Shown here piece by piece: positions 17,113-26,204 of a stretch of 64,000 nucleotides of DNA (position 1 is the first letter of the stretch; the number at the start of each line of letters is the position of its first letter). The notes beneath the pieces are model-generated. The model did no database searches, had not been told where the DNA came from, and worked only from the letters and a program-made list of their open reading frames with translations. The DNA is taken from positions 10,062 through 74,061 of the forward strand of contig JAZSNL010000013.1 in NCBI GenBank assembly GCA_045536365.1. The letters run 5' to 3'. Source of the DNA: JAZSNL01 sp045536365 (lineage in GTDB: Bacteria > Bacillota_I > Bacilli_A > ML615J-28 > CAG-313). A program made the translations under genes and the position numbers.

Positions 17113-19515
17113 ATGATTGAAATTAGAAAAGTAAATAAAATATATAAAACAAAGAAAAATCATATAATCCCCGCGTTAACTGATATAAATTTAGAATTTA
17201 AGGAAAAAGGATTAATATTTATATTAGGGCCTTCAGGATGTGGAAAATCTACACTATTAAATTTAATAGGAGGAATTGATATTCCAACTGATGGTGACAT
17301 ATTATTTAAAGGGAAAGAAATCGGGAAAAAAGAAGAATTATTAGATAAGTATCGAAATAAATATGTAGGGTTTGTGTTTCAATCTTTCAATTTAATAGAA
17401 AATCTGACAGTATATGATAATTTGTCATTAGTATGTCAAAAAGAAGAGGAAATAAAAGAAAGTTTGAAACAAGTAAGATTAGAAGGTTATGAAGAAAGAT
17501 ATCCGAGTGAATTATCAGGAGGAGAAGCGCAAAGAGTTGCTATCGCAAGAACATTATTGAAACAATCGCAATTTATATTGGCAGATGAACCAACAGGTAA
17601 TTTAAATAAAAAACAAGGCATAGAAGTATTTGAAATATTAAAGGAAATCGCTAAAGAAAAAATAATAATAGTAGTATCTCATAATGAAGAAATGGCTAAA
17701 GAATATGCAGACAGAATAATAAGAATGGAAGATGGAAAAATAGTAAGCGATGAAAAAATAAAAAATACAGAAGTTGCAAAATTCACAGAGGAAAAACAAG
17801 AAAGAAAATTAGATAAAAAGAGCACAATAAAATTGATTAAACAAACTGTATCAAATAATAAATTAGATTTTATAGTAAGTTTTTTAACAATATTATTATC
17901 ATTTTTGTGTTTAACAGCTACATTATCAATAATAAGTTATAATAGAACAGATGTGGATATTAAAAATTTAAAAACTAATAATGAAATTCAAATTATAGAA
18001 TTAAATGATATATCTTCTAAGGATATAAGAAATTTGACCTTACCTCAATATTATACACTTAAAGAAGAATATAATGATGTTTTATTTTTAGAAATACCAT
18101 CGAATGTAAAAAAGGAAATTTCATCAGCAGATGAACTTGTTAATTTTGGATTCGAATTCCATAATTATATTGAATTGACAAATGAAGGAATCTATGTATT
18201 TGAATTTAAATTACAATCACTTCTTAGTCCATATAATGTATTTTACGATAAAGAATGTACATTACCGTTTAATGAAGAAGTAAATTTTGATTATAGTAAT
18301 TTAATAGGAAAGTACATTAAACTAAAAGATGGAGTCCTAAGATTAGAGGGTGTCTTAAAAGATCTTGCAAATTTCAGCGACTCGAAATCTGATGATGATG
18401 TAATAAAAAATTCTTTTTTATCAGGTATTAATAAAACAATTTTTTATTCAAAGAATTTCATATATAAGAATGTGATACCAGCTAATACAAGCATAATTAC
18501 TTTATATCCTAATTGCGTAATGATAAATGATAAAAATATCGAAAATTGTTTGGAAGAATTTCAAACTTTAAATATAGAAAAAGTAAGAACTTGGTATTTT
18601 AATGGAGTAGTAATGAGTACTGATGGGACTATTTATAAATCTACTGAAAATAATCTTCCTGAGTTGAAAAATAACGAAGTGTATATAACTTTAGAATTAT
18701 ATAATAAACTATTCGATGAACAAGTTAATGAAAATGATTATGTTAAAGAAACAGGAAATGATTATTTCAACTATGAATATAGTTTTATAAAAAAATTAGA
18801 ACATTTAGGAGAAACGATTTCCATAAGCTTTTTTGATGAACGATTTGATAATTATAAATTAGAATATGATAACTTAGTTATAAAAGGTGTTGTATTATAT
18901 TCACATAATTTTTTTGATTATCATAATGATATTGTATTATCAGATGAAGTAGCTTCTGAAATATACAAATATAATCAACGTCCTGATTTATATGCGAAAA
19001 AGGACTCACTTGGAAATATAAATGACTTTGTTAAATATTGTTCAATAATGGAAATAGTTCCTTCTTATTATGGAGTTTATCAAATTAATGAATTCGAAAA
19101 AAATATTTATATGATTAAGGTGATATGTAGTATATTAAGTGTTATATTTACTATTTTATCTTTTTTAATAATGTATGGTTTTGTAAATAGAACGATTAAA
19201 AGAAGAAAAAATGAAATAGGTATCTTAAAATCAATAGGAATATGTAATAAAGATATAATTAAAATTAATCTTTTATGGATAATAGTGATAAATATATTAT
19301 TAATTATAATAATAATTCCGACTTCCATAATGGTGGTCAATTTAATTAATAATATCTTAATAACTAATCTGTATTCTAAATTAATACTTGTGTATTACAA
19401 ATGGTGGTTTATATTTATTACTTTAGGGCTATTATTTGCAATTGAGTTTGTCACATTTAGAGTTGTTAGTAATAAATTAAAAAGTCAAAAAATAATATAT
19501 TTGATAAAACATTAA
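17113..19515 (+). CDS. ABC transporter with fused ATPase and FtsX/MacB-type permease
   Basis: The product has 800 residues. The LolD-like ATPase (1-220) has Walker A GPSGCGKST, signature LSGGEAQR and Walker B FILADEPTGNL. A membrane helix at about 248-272, a large extracellular domain (about 275-660) and three C-terminal helices (about 670-695, 720-750, 765-790) complete a MacB/FtsX permease. Such proteins act as mechanotransmission pumps for peptides, lipids or antibiotics. The gene stands alone with its own promoter. Confidence 0.9.
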   Translation: MIEIRKVNKIYKTKKNHIIPALTDINLEFKEKGLIFILGPSGCGKSTLLNLIGGIDIPTDGDILFKGKEIGKKEELLDKYRNKYVGFVFQSFNLIENLTVYDNLSLVCQKEEEIKESLKQVRLEGYEERYPSELSGGEAQRVAIARTLLKQSQFILADEPTGNLNKKQGIEVFEILKEIAKEKIIIVVSHNEEMAKEYADRIIRMEDGKIVSDEKIKNTEVAKFTEEKQERKLDKKSTIKLIKQTVSNNKLDFIVSFLTILLSFLCLTATLSIISYNRTDVDIKNLKTNNEIQIIELNDISSKDIRNLTLPQYYTLKEEYNDVLFLEIPSNVKKEISSADELVNFGFEFHNYIELTNEGIYVFEFKLQSLLSPYNVFYDKECTLPFNEEVNFDYSNLIGKYIKLKDGVLRLEGVLKDLANFSDSKSDDDVIKNSFLSGINKTIFYSKNFIYKNVIPANTSIITLYPNCVMINDKNIENCLEEFQTLNIEKVRTWYFNGVVMSTDGTIYKSTENNLPELKNNEVYITLELYNKLFDEQVNENDYVKETGNDYFNYEYSFIKKLEHLGETISISFFDERFDNYKLEYDNLVIKGVVLYSHNFFDYHNDIVLSDEVASEIYKYNQRPDLYAKKDSLGNINDFVKYCSIMEIVPSYYGVYQINEFEKNIYMIKVICSILSVIFTILSFLIMYGFVNRTIKRRKNEIGILKSIGICNKDIIKINLLWIIVINILLIIIIIPTSIMVVNLINNILITNLYSKLILVYYKWWFIFITLGLLFAIEFVTFRVVSNKLKSQKIIYLIKH

Positions 19516-19582
19516 ACTAAGTAAAAAAGTAATTAATCAAGTAGTATAGTATGAGTTTAGTAAATTATTCTAATTCCAAATA

Positions 19583-19620
19583 AAAATAATCCCAGTGAAA
19601 TTCACTGGGATTATTTTTTA
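19583..19620. terminator. Bidirectional terminator between convergent genes
   Basis: A near-perfect inverted repeat with the arm AATAATCCCAGTGAA, A-run on the left and T-run on the right, lies between the ABC gene and the minus-strand phosphatase. The phosphatase stop lies inside it. Confidence 0.9.
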
Positions 19621-20186
19621 TATTCAACGTTTGTTTTATAATCAATAATATTTAATTCATTGAAATATACATAATTAATTGAAGCATTTTTTAAAGAAGA
19701 AGTCCATGTAAAGTTAGAATCAATTTGGGTAAGTAGTCCTTTAATAAAATGAGAATGAGTAATTATTAGGATTTTTTTATTAGGGAAAGATTTTACAATA
19801 TCAATAATAGTATCCATTGATCTTTTTTGTAATTCTTTACATGTTTCTAAATTATCATAATCATCATTATTTATTCTATCATATACTTCTTCAGATATTG
19901 TTAATCCTTCGGCTGCGCCAAATTCTCTTTCAATTACATTATTATTAATAATAATAGGGGATTTTAAATTTAATTTATCTTTAATAATTTCAGCAGTTTG
20001 AACTGCTCTGATTAAAGGACTAGATATTATAACATCCCAATTAGAATCATTATTTAATAATAAGTTAGCTGTTATATGAGCTTGGATAATTCCTTCTTCA
20101 TTTAAAGGATTATTTTCTCTTCCTTGAATTAAGAATTTTTTATTCCAATCTGTTTGTCCATGTCTTATTAAGCATAAAGTTGTCAT
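19611..20186 (-). CDS. Histidine phosphatase (phosphoglycerate mutase-like)
   Basis: This 191-residue protein has the catalytic RHG motif at the N-terminus (LIRHGQTDWNKK), the conserved LNEEG and SSPLIRAVQTAE segments, the acid Glu (REFGAAEG) and the second His in ITHSH. It belongs to the branch that includes cobalamin phosphatase CobC and PhoE-like broad phosphatases. No corrinoid genes are nearby, so the substrate is open. AGAGGT lies upstream of the ATG on the coding strand. Confidence 0.9.
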   Translation of the reverse strand: MTTLCLIRHGQTDWNKKFLIQGRENNPLNEEGIIQAHITANLLLNNDSNWDVIISSPLIRAVQTAEIIKDKLNLKSPIIINNNVIEREFGAAEGLTISEEVYDRINNDDYDNLETCKELQKRSMDTIIDIVKSFPNKKILIITHSHFIKGLLTQIDSNFTWTSSLKNASINYVYFNELNIIDYKTNVEYKK

Positions 20187-20282
20187 ATTAATACCTCTTT
20201 TTCTTTATATATTATACCATATTTAATTAATTTTAACATATTAAATAAATATAAATCATAAAATATGGTGGTGAATAAGATA

Positions 20283-21437
20283 ATGAAAAAAGTATTTATA
20301 GGTTTTTTATTTTTAATTAATTTAATAATTGTTAATACTACTTTTGTTAAAGCAGAAGAATTAGTAAATGATGTTAAAAGTGCTATTTTAATGGAAGTAG
20401 AAACAGGTAAAGTATTATATGAATATAATTCTAGGGAAAGAAGAGTTCCTGCAAGTACGACTAAAGTTATGTCAATTAAATTAGTATTGGATGCTGTGAA
20501 GAGTAAAAGAATAACAATGGATCAAATTATTACAACATCTGAACATGCTTCTAGTATGGGAGGAAGTCAAATATTTTTATCGGTTTCTGAAAAAATGAGT
20601 GTTGAAGATTTATTTAAATCAATGGTTATTGCCTCAGCTAATGACGCTACTGTAGCATTAGCAGAAGCAATTTCTGGAAGCGAAGAGTTTTTTGTTTCTT
20701 TAATGAATGATGAATGTAAAAAATTAGGTTTAAAAGATACTCATTTTGTAAATTCTACAGGATTACCTACTAGTAATCATTATACAAGTTGTTATGATCT
20801 TGCGGTAATATCACGTAGTTTATTATTAGAACATGAAGAAGAAATTATTCCTGTTTCATCTAGGTATGAAGATTATATAAGAGAAGGAACAGATAAAAGA
20901 TTTTGGTTAGTTAATACTAATAAATTATTAAAACAATATAATGGAATAGATGGGTTAAAAACTGGGTGGACTGAAGATGCGGGATATTGCTTAGTATCAA
21001 CAATGAAAAAAGATGGTATGAGATTAATATCAGTTGTCATGGGAGGCACGACTGCTAAATTAAGAAATAAAGATACTATATCCTTAATGAATTATGGTTT
21101 TAGTAATTATGAAAAAGTAATTATTAATAAAAAGAATACTGTTATTAGTGTAGAAGAAGATTTAATGATTGATCCTTCAGTATATCATATTGTATTAAGT
21201 GAAGATGTTAGTGTTGTTGTATCAAAAAGTGAAAAAGAAAGTGTTTTAAAGAATATTAAACAAGTTATTAATATAAATAAAGATAATATAAAAAAATATA
21301 ATAATGAATTAGTTGGAACTATTGATACTTATTTAAATGATCAATTAATTTCATCTATAGATTTAAAATTAGAAGAAAAAATTAGTAAACCAAAGTTTTT
21401 TAAATTGTTATTAGAAGTTATTAAGAAAATATTATAA
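20283..21437 (+). CDS. dacF: D-alanyl-D-alanine carboxypeptidase DacF-like
   Basis: This 384-residue protein is a serine DD-carboxypeptidase (peptidase S11) with a signal peptide ending near VKAEE and the penicillin-binding motifs STTK, SAND and KTGWT, then a C-terminal beta domain. The start at 20283 is preceded by GGTGGTG. The upstream ATG at 20265 would lie on that site. DacF trims peptide side chains during spore cortex synthesis. Its position directly before spoIIAA is the same as in Bacillus. A mature C-terminal amphipathic anchor is suggested by FFKLLLEVIKKIL. Confidence 0.92.
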   Translation: MKKVFIGFLFLINLIIVNTTFVKAEELVNDVKSAILMEVETGKVLYEYNSRERRVPASTTKVMSIKLVLDAVKSKRITMDQIITTSEHASSMGGSQIFLSVSEKMSVEDLFKSMVIASANDATVALAEAISGSEEFFVSLMNDECKKLGLKDTHFVNSTGLPTSNHYTSCYDLAVISRSLLLEHEEEIIPVSSRYEDYIREGTDKRFWLVNTNKLLKQYNGIDGLKTGWTEDAGYCLVSTMKKDGMRLISVVMGGTTAKLRNKDTISLMNYGFSNYEKVIINKKNTVISVEEDLMIDPSVYHIVLSEDVSVVVSKSEKESVLKNIKQVININKDNIKKYNNELVGTIDTYLNDQLISSIDLKLEEKISKPKFFKLLLEVIKKIL

Positions 21438-21597
21438 CTTTATTTATAAAAAAAATATTAAAATTATCATAATATTTATTCTACTGACAAATTTTGATAA
21501 ATTATTTAATTAAGTAGTGATATAATTATTTGTAACCTTTTGTCAAGCTGTTGATTTTATGAATAAAGATATGTTAGAATCTTTTGGGAGGGAAAAT

Positions 21598-21948
21598 ATG
21601 TCTTTAAATATTCAGATGGCAATAAAAAAAGATAGTTTAATAATTAGATTAAGAGGAGAACTTGATCAAGCAGTAACAGAGAATTTAAAAGTTCGTGTAA
21701 GTGAAGTTATTGATCGTTATTGTATTAAATATTTAATTTTAAATTTCGAAAAGTTACAATTTATGGATAGTAGTGGTATAGGTTTTATTATAGGTAGATA
21801 TTCACAAATTAAAAAAAGAACAGGTCAAATTGTTATTTGTTCAATGAATGAAATTATAGAAAGAATATTTACATTATCAGGATTAAAAAGAATTTGTCAA
21901 ATTGCATCAACAGAAGAAGATGCGAAAAGTTTAGTGGGGGTAGTATAA
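21598..21948 (+). CDS. spoIIAA: Anti-sigma factor antagonist SpoIIAA
   Basis: This 116-residue STAS-domain protein has the phosphorylation segment FMDSSGIGFIIGRY, closely matching SpoIIAA of Bacillus. The start at 21598 follows GGGAGGG and gives the conserved MSLNI N-terminus. An in-frame start at 21559 is less likely. In the forespore, unphosphorylated SpoIIAA binds the SpoIIAB complex and frees sigma F. TAATG couples it to spoIIAB. Confidence 0.95.
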   Translation: MSLNIQMAIKKDSLIIRLRGELDQAVTENLKVRVSEVIDRYCIKYLILNFEKLQFMDSSGIGFIIGRYSQIKKRTGQIVICSMNEIIERIFTLSGLKRICQIASTEEDAKSLVGVV

Positions 21949-22379
21949 TGTATAATGAATTAAAAACAAGTTTTCTTGCAAAAATAGAAAATCTTCCAAT
22001 GGCAAGATCAATAACAACTTTATTTTTAATGGAACTTGATTTACCTAACGCAATTGTTAATGAATTAAAAACAGCTATTTCTGAAGCTGTTACTAACGCA
22101 ATAGTTCATGGGTATACAAATGATGAAAGTAAAAGTGTTTATATGAATTTATCTTATGATAATTATAATATTTACGCTGAAGTTATAGATTATGGAATTG
22201 GAATTTCTGATATAGAACAAGCTCAAGAACCGTTATTTACAACAAAAAAAGATGAAGAAAGATCAGGATTGGGTTTTACTATTATGAATGTTTTTACTGA
22301 TGAGCTTGATGTAATATCAAGAGTTAATGAAGGAACGAAAATTACAATGGTTAAAAATTATATTATGTATAAAAGTTAG
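21948..22379 (+). CDS. spoIIAB: Anti-sigma factor and serine kinase SpoIIAB
   Basis: This 143-residue GHKL-type kinase has the N-box SEAVTNAIVHGY, the G1 region DYGIGISD and LFTTKKDEERSGLGFTIM as in Bacillus SpoIIAB. It should bind and inhibit sigma F and phosphorylate SpoIIAA. Its ATG overlaps the spoIIAA stop. In known spore formers sigF follows at once, but here the stop codon lies inside a terminator stem and the next gene is spoVAC. Confidence 0.96.
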   Translation: MYNELKTSFLAKIENLPMARSITTLFLMELDLPNAIVNELKTAISEAVTNAIVHGYTNDESKSVYMNLSYDNYNIYAEVIDYGIGISDIEQAQEPLFTTKKDEERSGLGFTIMNVFTDELDVISRVNEGTKITMVKNYIMYKS

Positions 22380-22400
22380 AGATTTCCTCTAACTTTTTTT
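22371..22400 (+). terminator. Terminator directly after spoIIAB
   Basis: AAAAGTTAGAG (22371-22381) pairs with CTCTAAC plus T residues (22387-22397), followed by a T-run. It separates spoIIAB from spoVAC at the point where sigF would normally lie. Confidence 0.87.
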
Positions 22401-22427
22401 GTATATTAATTTTCTTTTTGGTAAAAA
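22400..22427 (+). promoter_or_regulatory. Possible forespore promoter of spoVA genes
   Basis: TGTATA (22400-22405) followed 14 bases later by GGTAAAAAT loosely resembles sigma F/sigma G promoters, and the position fits an independent spoVA transcript after the terminator. The spacing and the -10 element are imperfect, so this is tentative. Confidence 0.3.
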
Positions 22428-22446
22428 TAAACAAAAAGGAGTTTTT

Positions 22447-22905
22447 ATGAAAAGTCATTTAAGTATAGAAGATCAAAATATTATTAAAGAAAGTGTTGAT
22501 AATAATCAACCTAAAAGAAGAATTGTTTTTAATTCAATTAAAGCCTTTTTAGTAGGGGGATTAATTAGTTGTATTGCTGAAGGATTATTAGAAATATATA
22601 ATAAATTATTTAGTATTGAGGAAAAAACAGCTAGTAGTTTAGTATCTATTACAATTGTTTTTATTACATCACTTTTAACAGGATTTGGTATTTTTGATAA
22701 AATTGGTCAATTTGCGGGAGCAGGAACGATAGTTCCTATTACCGGTTTTGCTAATTCAATGACATCTTCAGCAATTGAATCTAAAAGTGAAGGATTAATA
22801 TTAGGTATTATGACTAATATGTTTAAATTAGCTGGTGCTGTTATTGTTGCGGGAGTTGTTAGTGCATTTTTAAGTGGTTTAATTATTTATATTATAGGAG
22901 GATAG
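22447..22905 (+). CDS. spoVAC: Stage V sporulation protein AC
   Basis: This 152-residue membrane protein of the SpoVAC family has conserved KAFLVGGLISCIAEGL, the GFGIFDKIGQFAGAGTIVPITGFANSM block and a last helix ending in IIYIIGG. It is a mechanosensitive-type part of the channel that moves Ca-dipicolinate into and out of the spore core. The start at 22447 has AAAAGGAG upstream. An earlier frame start at 22399 lies in the terminator and is rejected. spoVAD follows after one base. Confidence 0.95.
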   Translation: MKSHLSIEDQNIIKESVDNNQPKRRIVFNSIKAFLVGGLISCIAEGLLEIYNKLFSIEEKTASSLVSITIVFITSLLTGFGIFDKIGQFAGAGTIVPITGFANSMTSSAIESKSEGLILGIMTNMFKLAGAVIVAGVVSAFLSGLIIYIIGG

Positions 22906-22906
22906 A

Positions 22907-23911
22907 ATGAAAAGAGTAGGAAAGTATAGTGTTTTATTTGATAATGTTTATTTAAAAGAAACCGCAATAGTTGGAGGAAAATTTGAAAAAGAAGGACCGA
23001 TGAAAGAATATTTTGATAAATTATATGATGATAATTATTGTGAGGTTTCTTCTTGGGAAGCTGCTGAAATTAGATTATTAGAAGATGCATATGAGGCTTT
23101 AATTAATAAAAGTAAAATAATAAAAGATGATATTGAACTTTATATTGGGGGAGATTTAAATAATCAAATAGCGGTCACTAATTATTTTATGAGAGAAAAT
23201 GATCATCCTTTTTTAGGAATATATGCGGCATGTTCAACTTGCTGTGAAGGCTTAATAATTGGTAGTTGTTATGTAGACAGTTGTTTTAATAATGTTATTT
23301 GTTCTACTTCCAGTCATAATGCAACTAGTGAAAGACAATTTAGGTATCCTACTGAGTATGGAGGTCAAAAACCTGAGTCAACTACTTTTACCTCAACAGT
23401 AGCAGGAATGGGATTATTAAGTAAAGAATCATCTAATATTAAAGTTACTAAAGCAACAATTGGGGTTGTTGTTGATGCGGGGATAAAGGATCCTCAAGAT
23501 ATGGGTAGAGCAATGGCTCCTGCTGCTTCAATTACATTAAAAAATCACTTAAATGATTTTAATTTAAGTGTTGATGATTATGATTTAATTTTAACTGGTG
23601 ATTTATCATATTATGGAAGTATTGTTTTTAAGGAAGTATTAAATAAATATAATATTAATATAAAAGAAAATTATAATGATTGTGGATTGTTATTATATGA
23701 TCGATTTAATCAAAGTGTTTATGCTGGAGGTAGTGGATGTGGCTGTGTTGCTGCTGTGTCTTATGGATATGTTAAAAGGTTATTAGATGAAAATAAAATT
23801 AATAATGTTTTAATTATTGGTACAGGTGCTTTATTAAATCCTATAATGATTGCACAAGGTGATAGTATTCCTTGTATTGCTCATGCGGTTGTATTAGAAA
23901 GGGTGAATTAA
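22907..23911 (+). CDS. spoVAD: Stage V sporulation protein AD (dipicolinate-binding)
   Basis: This 334-residue thiolase-fold protein has the family motifs EKEGPMKEYFD, YAACSTCCEGL, TSSHNATSERQFRYPTEYGG and DMGRAMAPAA. SpoVAD binds dipicolinic acid on the outside of the inner spore membrane and works with SpoVAC and SpoVAE. AGGAGG precedes the ATG. Confidence 0.96.
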   Translation: MKRVGKYSVLFDNVYLKETAIVGGKFEKEGPMKEYFDKLYDDNYCEVSSWEAAEIRLLEDAYEALINKSKIIKDDIELYIGGDLNNQIAVTNYFMRENDHPFLGIYAACSTCCEGLIIGSCYVDSCFNNVICSTSSHNATSERQFRYPTEYGGQKPESTTFTSTVAGMGLLSKESSNIKVTKATIGVVVDAGIKDPQDMGRAMAPAASITLKNHLNDFNLSVDDYDLILTGDLSYYGSIVFKEVLNKYNINIKENYNDCGLLLYDRFNQSVYAGGSGCGCVAAVSYGYVKRLLDENKINNVLIIGTGALLNPIMIAQGDSIPCIAHAVVLERVN

Positions 23912-24262
23912 TTGAATTATTTATATGCTTTTTTAGTAGGTGGATTGATTTGTGTTATTGCTCAAATTTTAATCGATGGTTTTAAATTGTTACCTATTCA
24001 TATAACTGTTTTGTTTGTTAGTTTAGGTGCTTTTTTAGAAGCTTTTGATATTTATGATAAATTAATTGAAATTGGTCATTCAGGAGCACTTGTTCCTATT
24101 TCTAATTTTGGGCATTCTCTTGCTCATGCGGCAGTAGAAGAAGCAAGAAAAAGTGGTTTTATTGGATTATTAACAGGAATCTTTGATTTAACATCAAGTG
24201 GTCTTGCAAGCGCAATTCTTTTTTCCTTTCTTTCAGCTTTAATTTTTAAACCTAGAGGTTAA
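23912..24262 (+). CDS. spoVAEB: Stage V sporulation protein AE (AEb type)
   Basis: This 116-residue homologue of SpoVAC/SpoVAEb contains FLVGGLICVIAQILID, LGAFLEAFDIYDKLIE and GHSGALVPISNFGHSLAHA. It forms the membrane channel with SpoVAC. It starts with TTG directly at the end of the spoVAD stop codon, with AAAGGGTG upstream, so translation is probably coupled. Confidence 0.94.
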   Translation: MNYLYAFLVGGLICVIAQILIDGFKLLPIHITVLFVSLGAFLEAFDIYDKLIEIGHSGALVPISNFGHSLAHAAVEEARKSGFIGLLTGIFDLTSSGLASAILFSFLSALIFKPRG

Positions 24263-24265
24263 ATA

Positions 24266-25648
24266 GTGATTTCTTCTGAATTAGAAAAAATTTTAAGAAA
24301 AGACTATAATTATGATGTTGTTAAAAGAAGTTTAAATTATTATTTAGATAATAATTTTGTTATTAATATTGATTTATTTTTCTCTAGTTTCATTGTTGAT
24401 GTAATTAAAATAGATAAAATTATTGAAACTTTGAATTATATTAATTATGATAAATATAATATTACAAAGAATATTTGTAATCATTTAATTAATGAATCAA
24501 TTAAAGAAGTATATGATTTAAATGAAACAATTAATGATTTTTATAATGGTAATTTAATTATTGTTATTAATAATGAAAATAAAATTATTTGTGCTGAAAC
24601 AAGAAAATATCCCGGCAGATTAATTGGCGAACCTGATAGTGAAAAAGTTGTTAGAGGTAGTCGAGATGGCTTTACTGAAAGTATCGCAACCAATATTGGT
24701 TTAATTAGGATGAGAATAAAATCAAATAAGCTAAATATTGAAAAATTTGAAATAGGTAATTATTCTAAAACTAATATTGCGGTTGTGTATTTTCCTGATG
24801 AAGTAGATAACAAGGTTATAAATCATTTGAAAGATAATTTAAAAAAGATTAATATAAAAGAACTTACAATGAGTGATAAAGCTTTGGAAGAACTAATAGT
24901 AAATTCTAAATCATCAATTTATCCATTAGTTAAATATACTGAACGACCTGATACTTTTGTAGCACATTTATATCAAGGAATGTTTGGTATAATTGTTGAT
25001 ACTTCACCATCTGCTATTTTAGGCCCTGTTTCTATTTTTGATCATATGCAGCATGCGGAAGAATATCGACAAACGATGATTGCGGGGTCTTATTTAAGGT
25101 TTGTTAGGTTTATTAGTATTATTTTTAGTTATTTATTAATACCTATATGGTTTTTAATGGTCAAAAATAATTTAAGTATAGGAATGTTTAGTAAATTATT
25201 TATTATTGAAGAATCAATTAATAAACTATTTATTGAACTTATCTTAATTGAAATAGGTATAGAATTAGTACGGATGGCCTCCATTCATACACCAAGTGCA
25301 CTATCTACCTCAATGGGGTTAATTGCGGGGGTTGTAATTGGCGATTTAGCTGTTGAAGCAGGTATTTTTTCGAATCTTGTAGTATTACTTGGATCACTTA
25401 GTTCAATAGGATCATATATTACTCCTAGTTATGAATTAAGTTTAGCTAATAAAATAACAAAAATAATATTATTAGTTTTATGTTATTTATTTGATATTTA
25501 TGGTTTTTTAATAGGTTTAGTTTTATTAATAATTTATTTAATATCTTTAAAGAGTTTTACAAGATCATATTTATATCCTTTAATTCCTTTTAATTTTAAA
25601 AAACTATTAAGACAAATTTTTAGAACAAGCTATATTAATAATAATTAA
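24266..25648 (+). CDS. spoVAF: SpoVAF / GerA-family spore germination protein
   Basis: This 460-residue GerA-type protein has a soluble N-terminal half with TRKYPGRLIGEPDSEKVVRG and GSRDGFTESIATN, then about five membrane helices including the region ERPDTFVAHLYQGMFGI and the conserved RMASIHTPSALSTSMGLI. It starts with GTG three bases after spoVAEB, with AGAGG upstream. SpoVAF works with another membrane protein in release of dipicolinate at germination. SpoVAA and SpoVAB are absent here, as in many spore formers outside Bacillus. Confidence 0.93.
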   Translation: MISSELEKILRKDYNYDVVKRSLNYYLDNNFVINIDLFFSSFIVDVIKIDKIIETLNYINYDKYNITKNICNHLINESIKEVYDLNETINDFYNGNLIIVINNENKIICAETRKYPGRLIGEPDSEKVVRGSRDGFTESIATNIGLIRMRIKSNKLNIEKFEIGNYSKTNIAVVYFPDEVDNKVINHLKDNLKKINIKELTMSDKALEELIVNSKSSIYPLVKYTERPDTFVAHLYQGMFGIIVDTSPSAILGPVSIFDHMQHAEEYRQTMIAGSYLRFVRFISIIFSYLLIPIWFLMVKNNLSIGMFSKLFIIEESINKLFIELILIEIGIELVRMASIHTPSALSTSMGLIAGVVIGDLAVEAGIFSNLVVLLGSLSSIGSYITPSYELSLANKITKIILLVLCYLFDIYGFLIGLVLLIIYLISLKSFTRSYLYPLIPFNFKKLLRQIFRTSYINNN

Positions 25649-25690
25649 AATAAATTGTGATATAATAGTGCTAGATAAAGGAGAAATAAT

Positions 25691-26113
25691 ATGAAGAAAA
25701 AAACTGCTGTTATTATATTAGGAAATAGATTAAACGATGATGGAACAATTTCTACTATTCAAGAAGAAAGATTAAAATTAGCATTAGAAATAGAAGAAGA
25801 ATTTAATCCTGATTATTATATTTTATCAGGAGGCCCAGCTAACGAAAAAGTAAATAAATCAGAAGCTCTTTCAATGTATGAATATTTAGTAAATATTGGC
25901 TTTAATAAGAATAAATTAATATTAGAGGATAAATCTTATTCAACAATTCAAAATGCTAAATATTCAATTCCGATTGTAAAAAAGTTAGGAGTAGATATGG
26001 TTATAGTATGCACTTCCGCGTATCATCTAGCAAATCCAATATATAAAACAATGGAATCTTTTGTTAATGAATTAAAGGATTCAGGTATTATTTTAATGAC
26101 ATATTGTAAATGA
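25691..26113 (+). CDS. YdcF/DUF218-like protein
   Basis: This 140-residue protein has the DUF218 (YdcF/SanA/ElyC) pattern: VIILGNRLNDDG, YILSGGPANE with EALSMYEYL, ILEDKSYSTIQNA and VIVCTSAYHLANP. It is a short soluble version without a signal peptide. Members are linked to envelope or nucleotide metabolism, but no defined reaction can be assigned. An extended -10 (TGA-TATAAT, 25658-25666) and AAAGGAG precede it. Confidence 0.85.
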   Translation: MKKKTAVIILGNRLNDDGTISTIQEERLKLALEIEEEFNPDYYILSGGPANEKVNKSEALSMYEYLVNIGFNKNKLILEDKSYSTIQNAKYSIPIVKKLGVDMVIVCTSAYHLANPIYKTMESFVNELKDSGIILMTYCK

Positions 26114-26147
26114 TGTGTCGATTTATAATGAAAAGAAAACAAAGAGA

Positions 26148-26176
26148 TTGAAAATAAGAAAAAAATATGATATAAT
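26148..26176 (+). promoter_or_regulatory. Promoter of the DegV-family gene
   Basis: TTGAAA (26148-26153), a 17-bp spacer and TATAAT (26171-26176) lie 28 bp before the ATG. Confidence 0.8.
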
Positions 26177-26204
26177 AAGGTGTATTTTAAAAAGGAGAAA
26201 GCTT

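Noticed and set aside
26115..26204. N-terminal extension of the DegV-family protein
   Set aside because: It covers a consensus promoter, and the DegV fold starts at the ATG at 26205.
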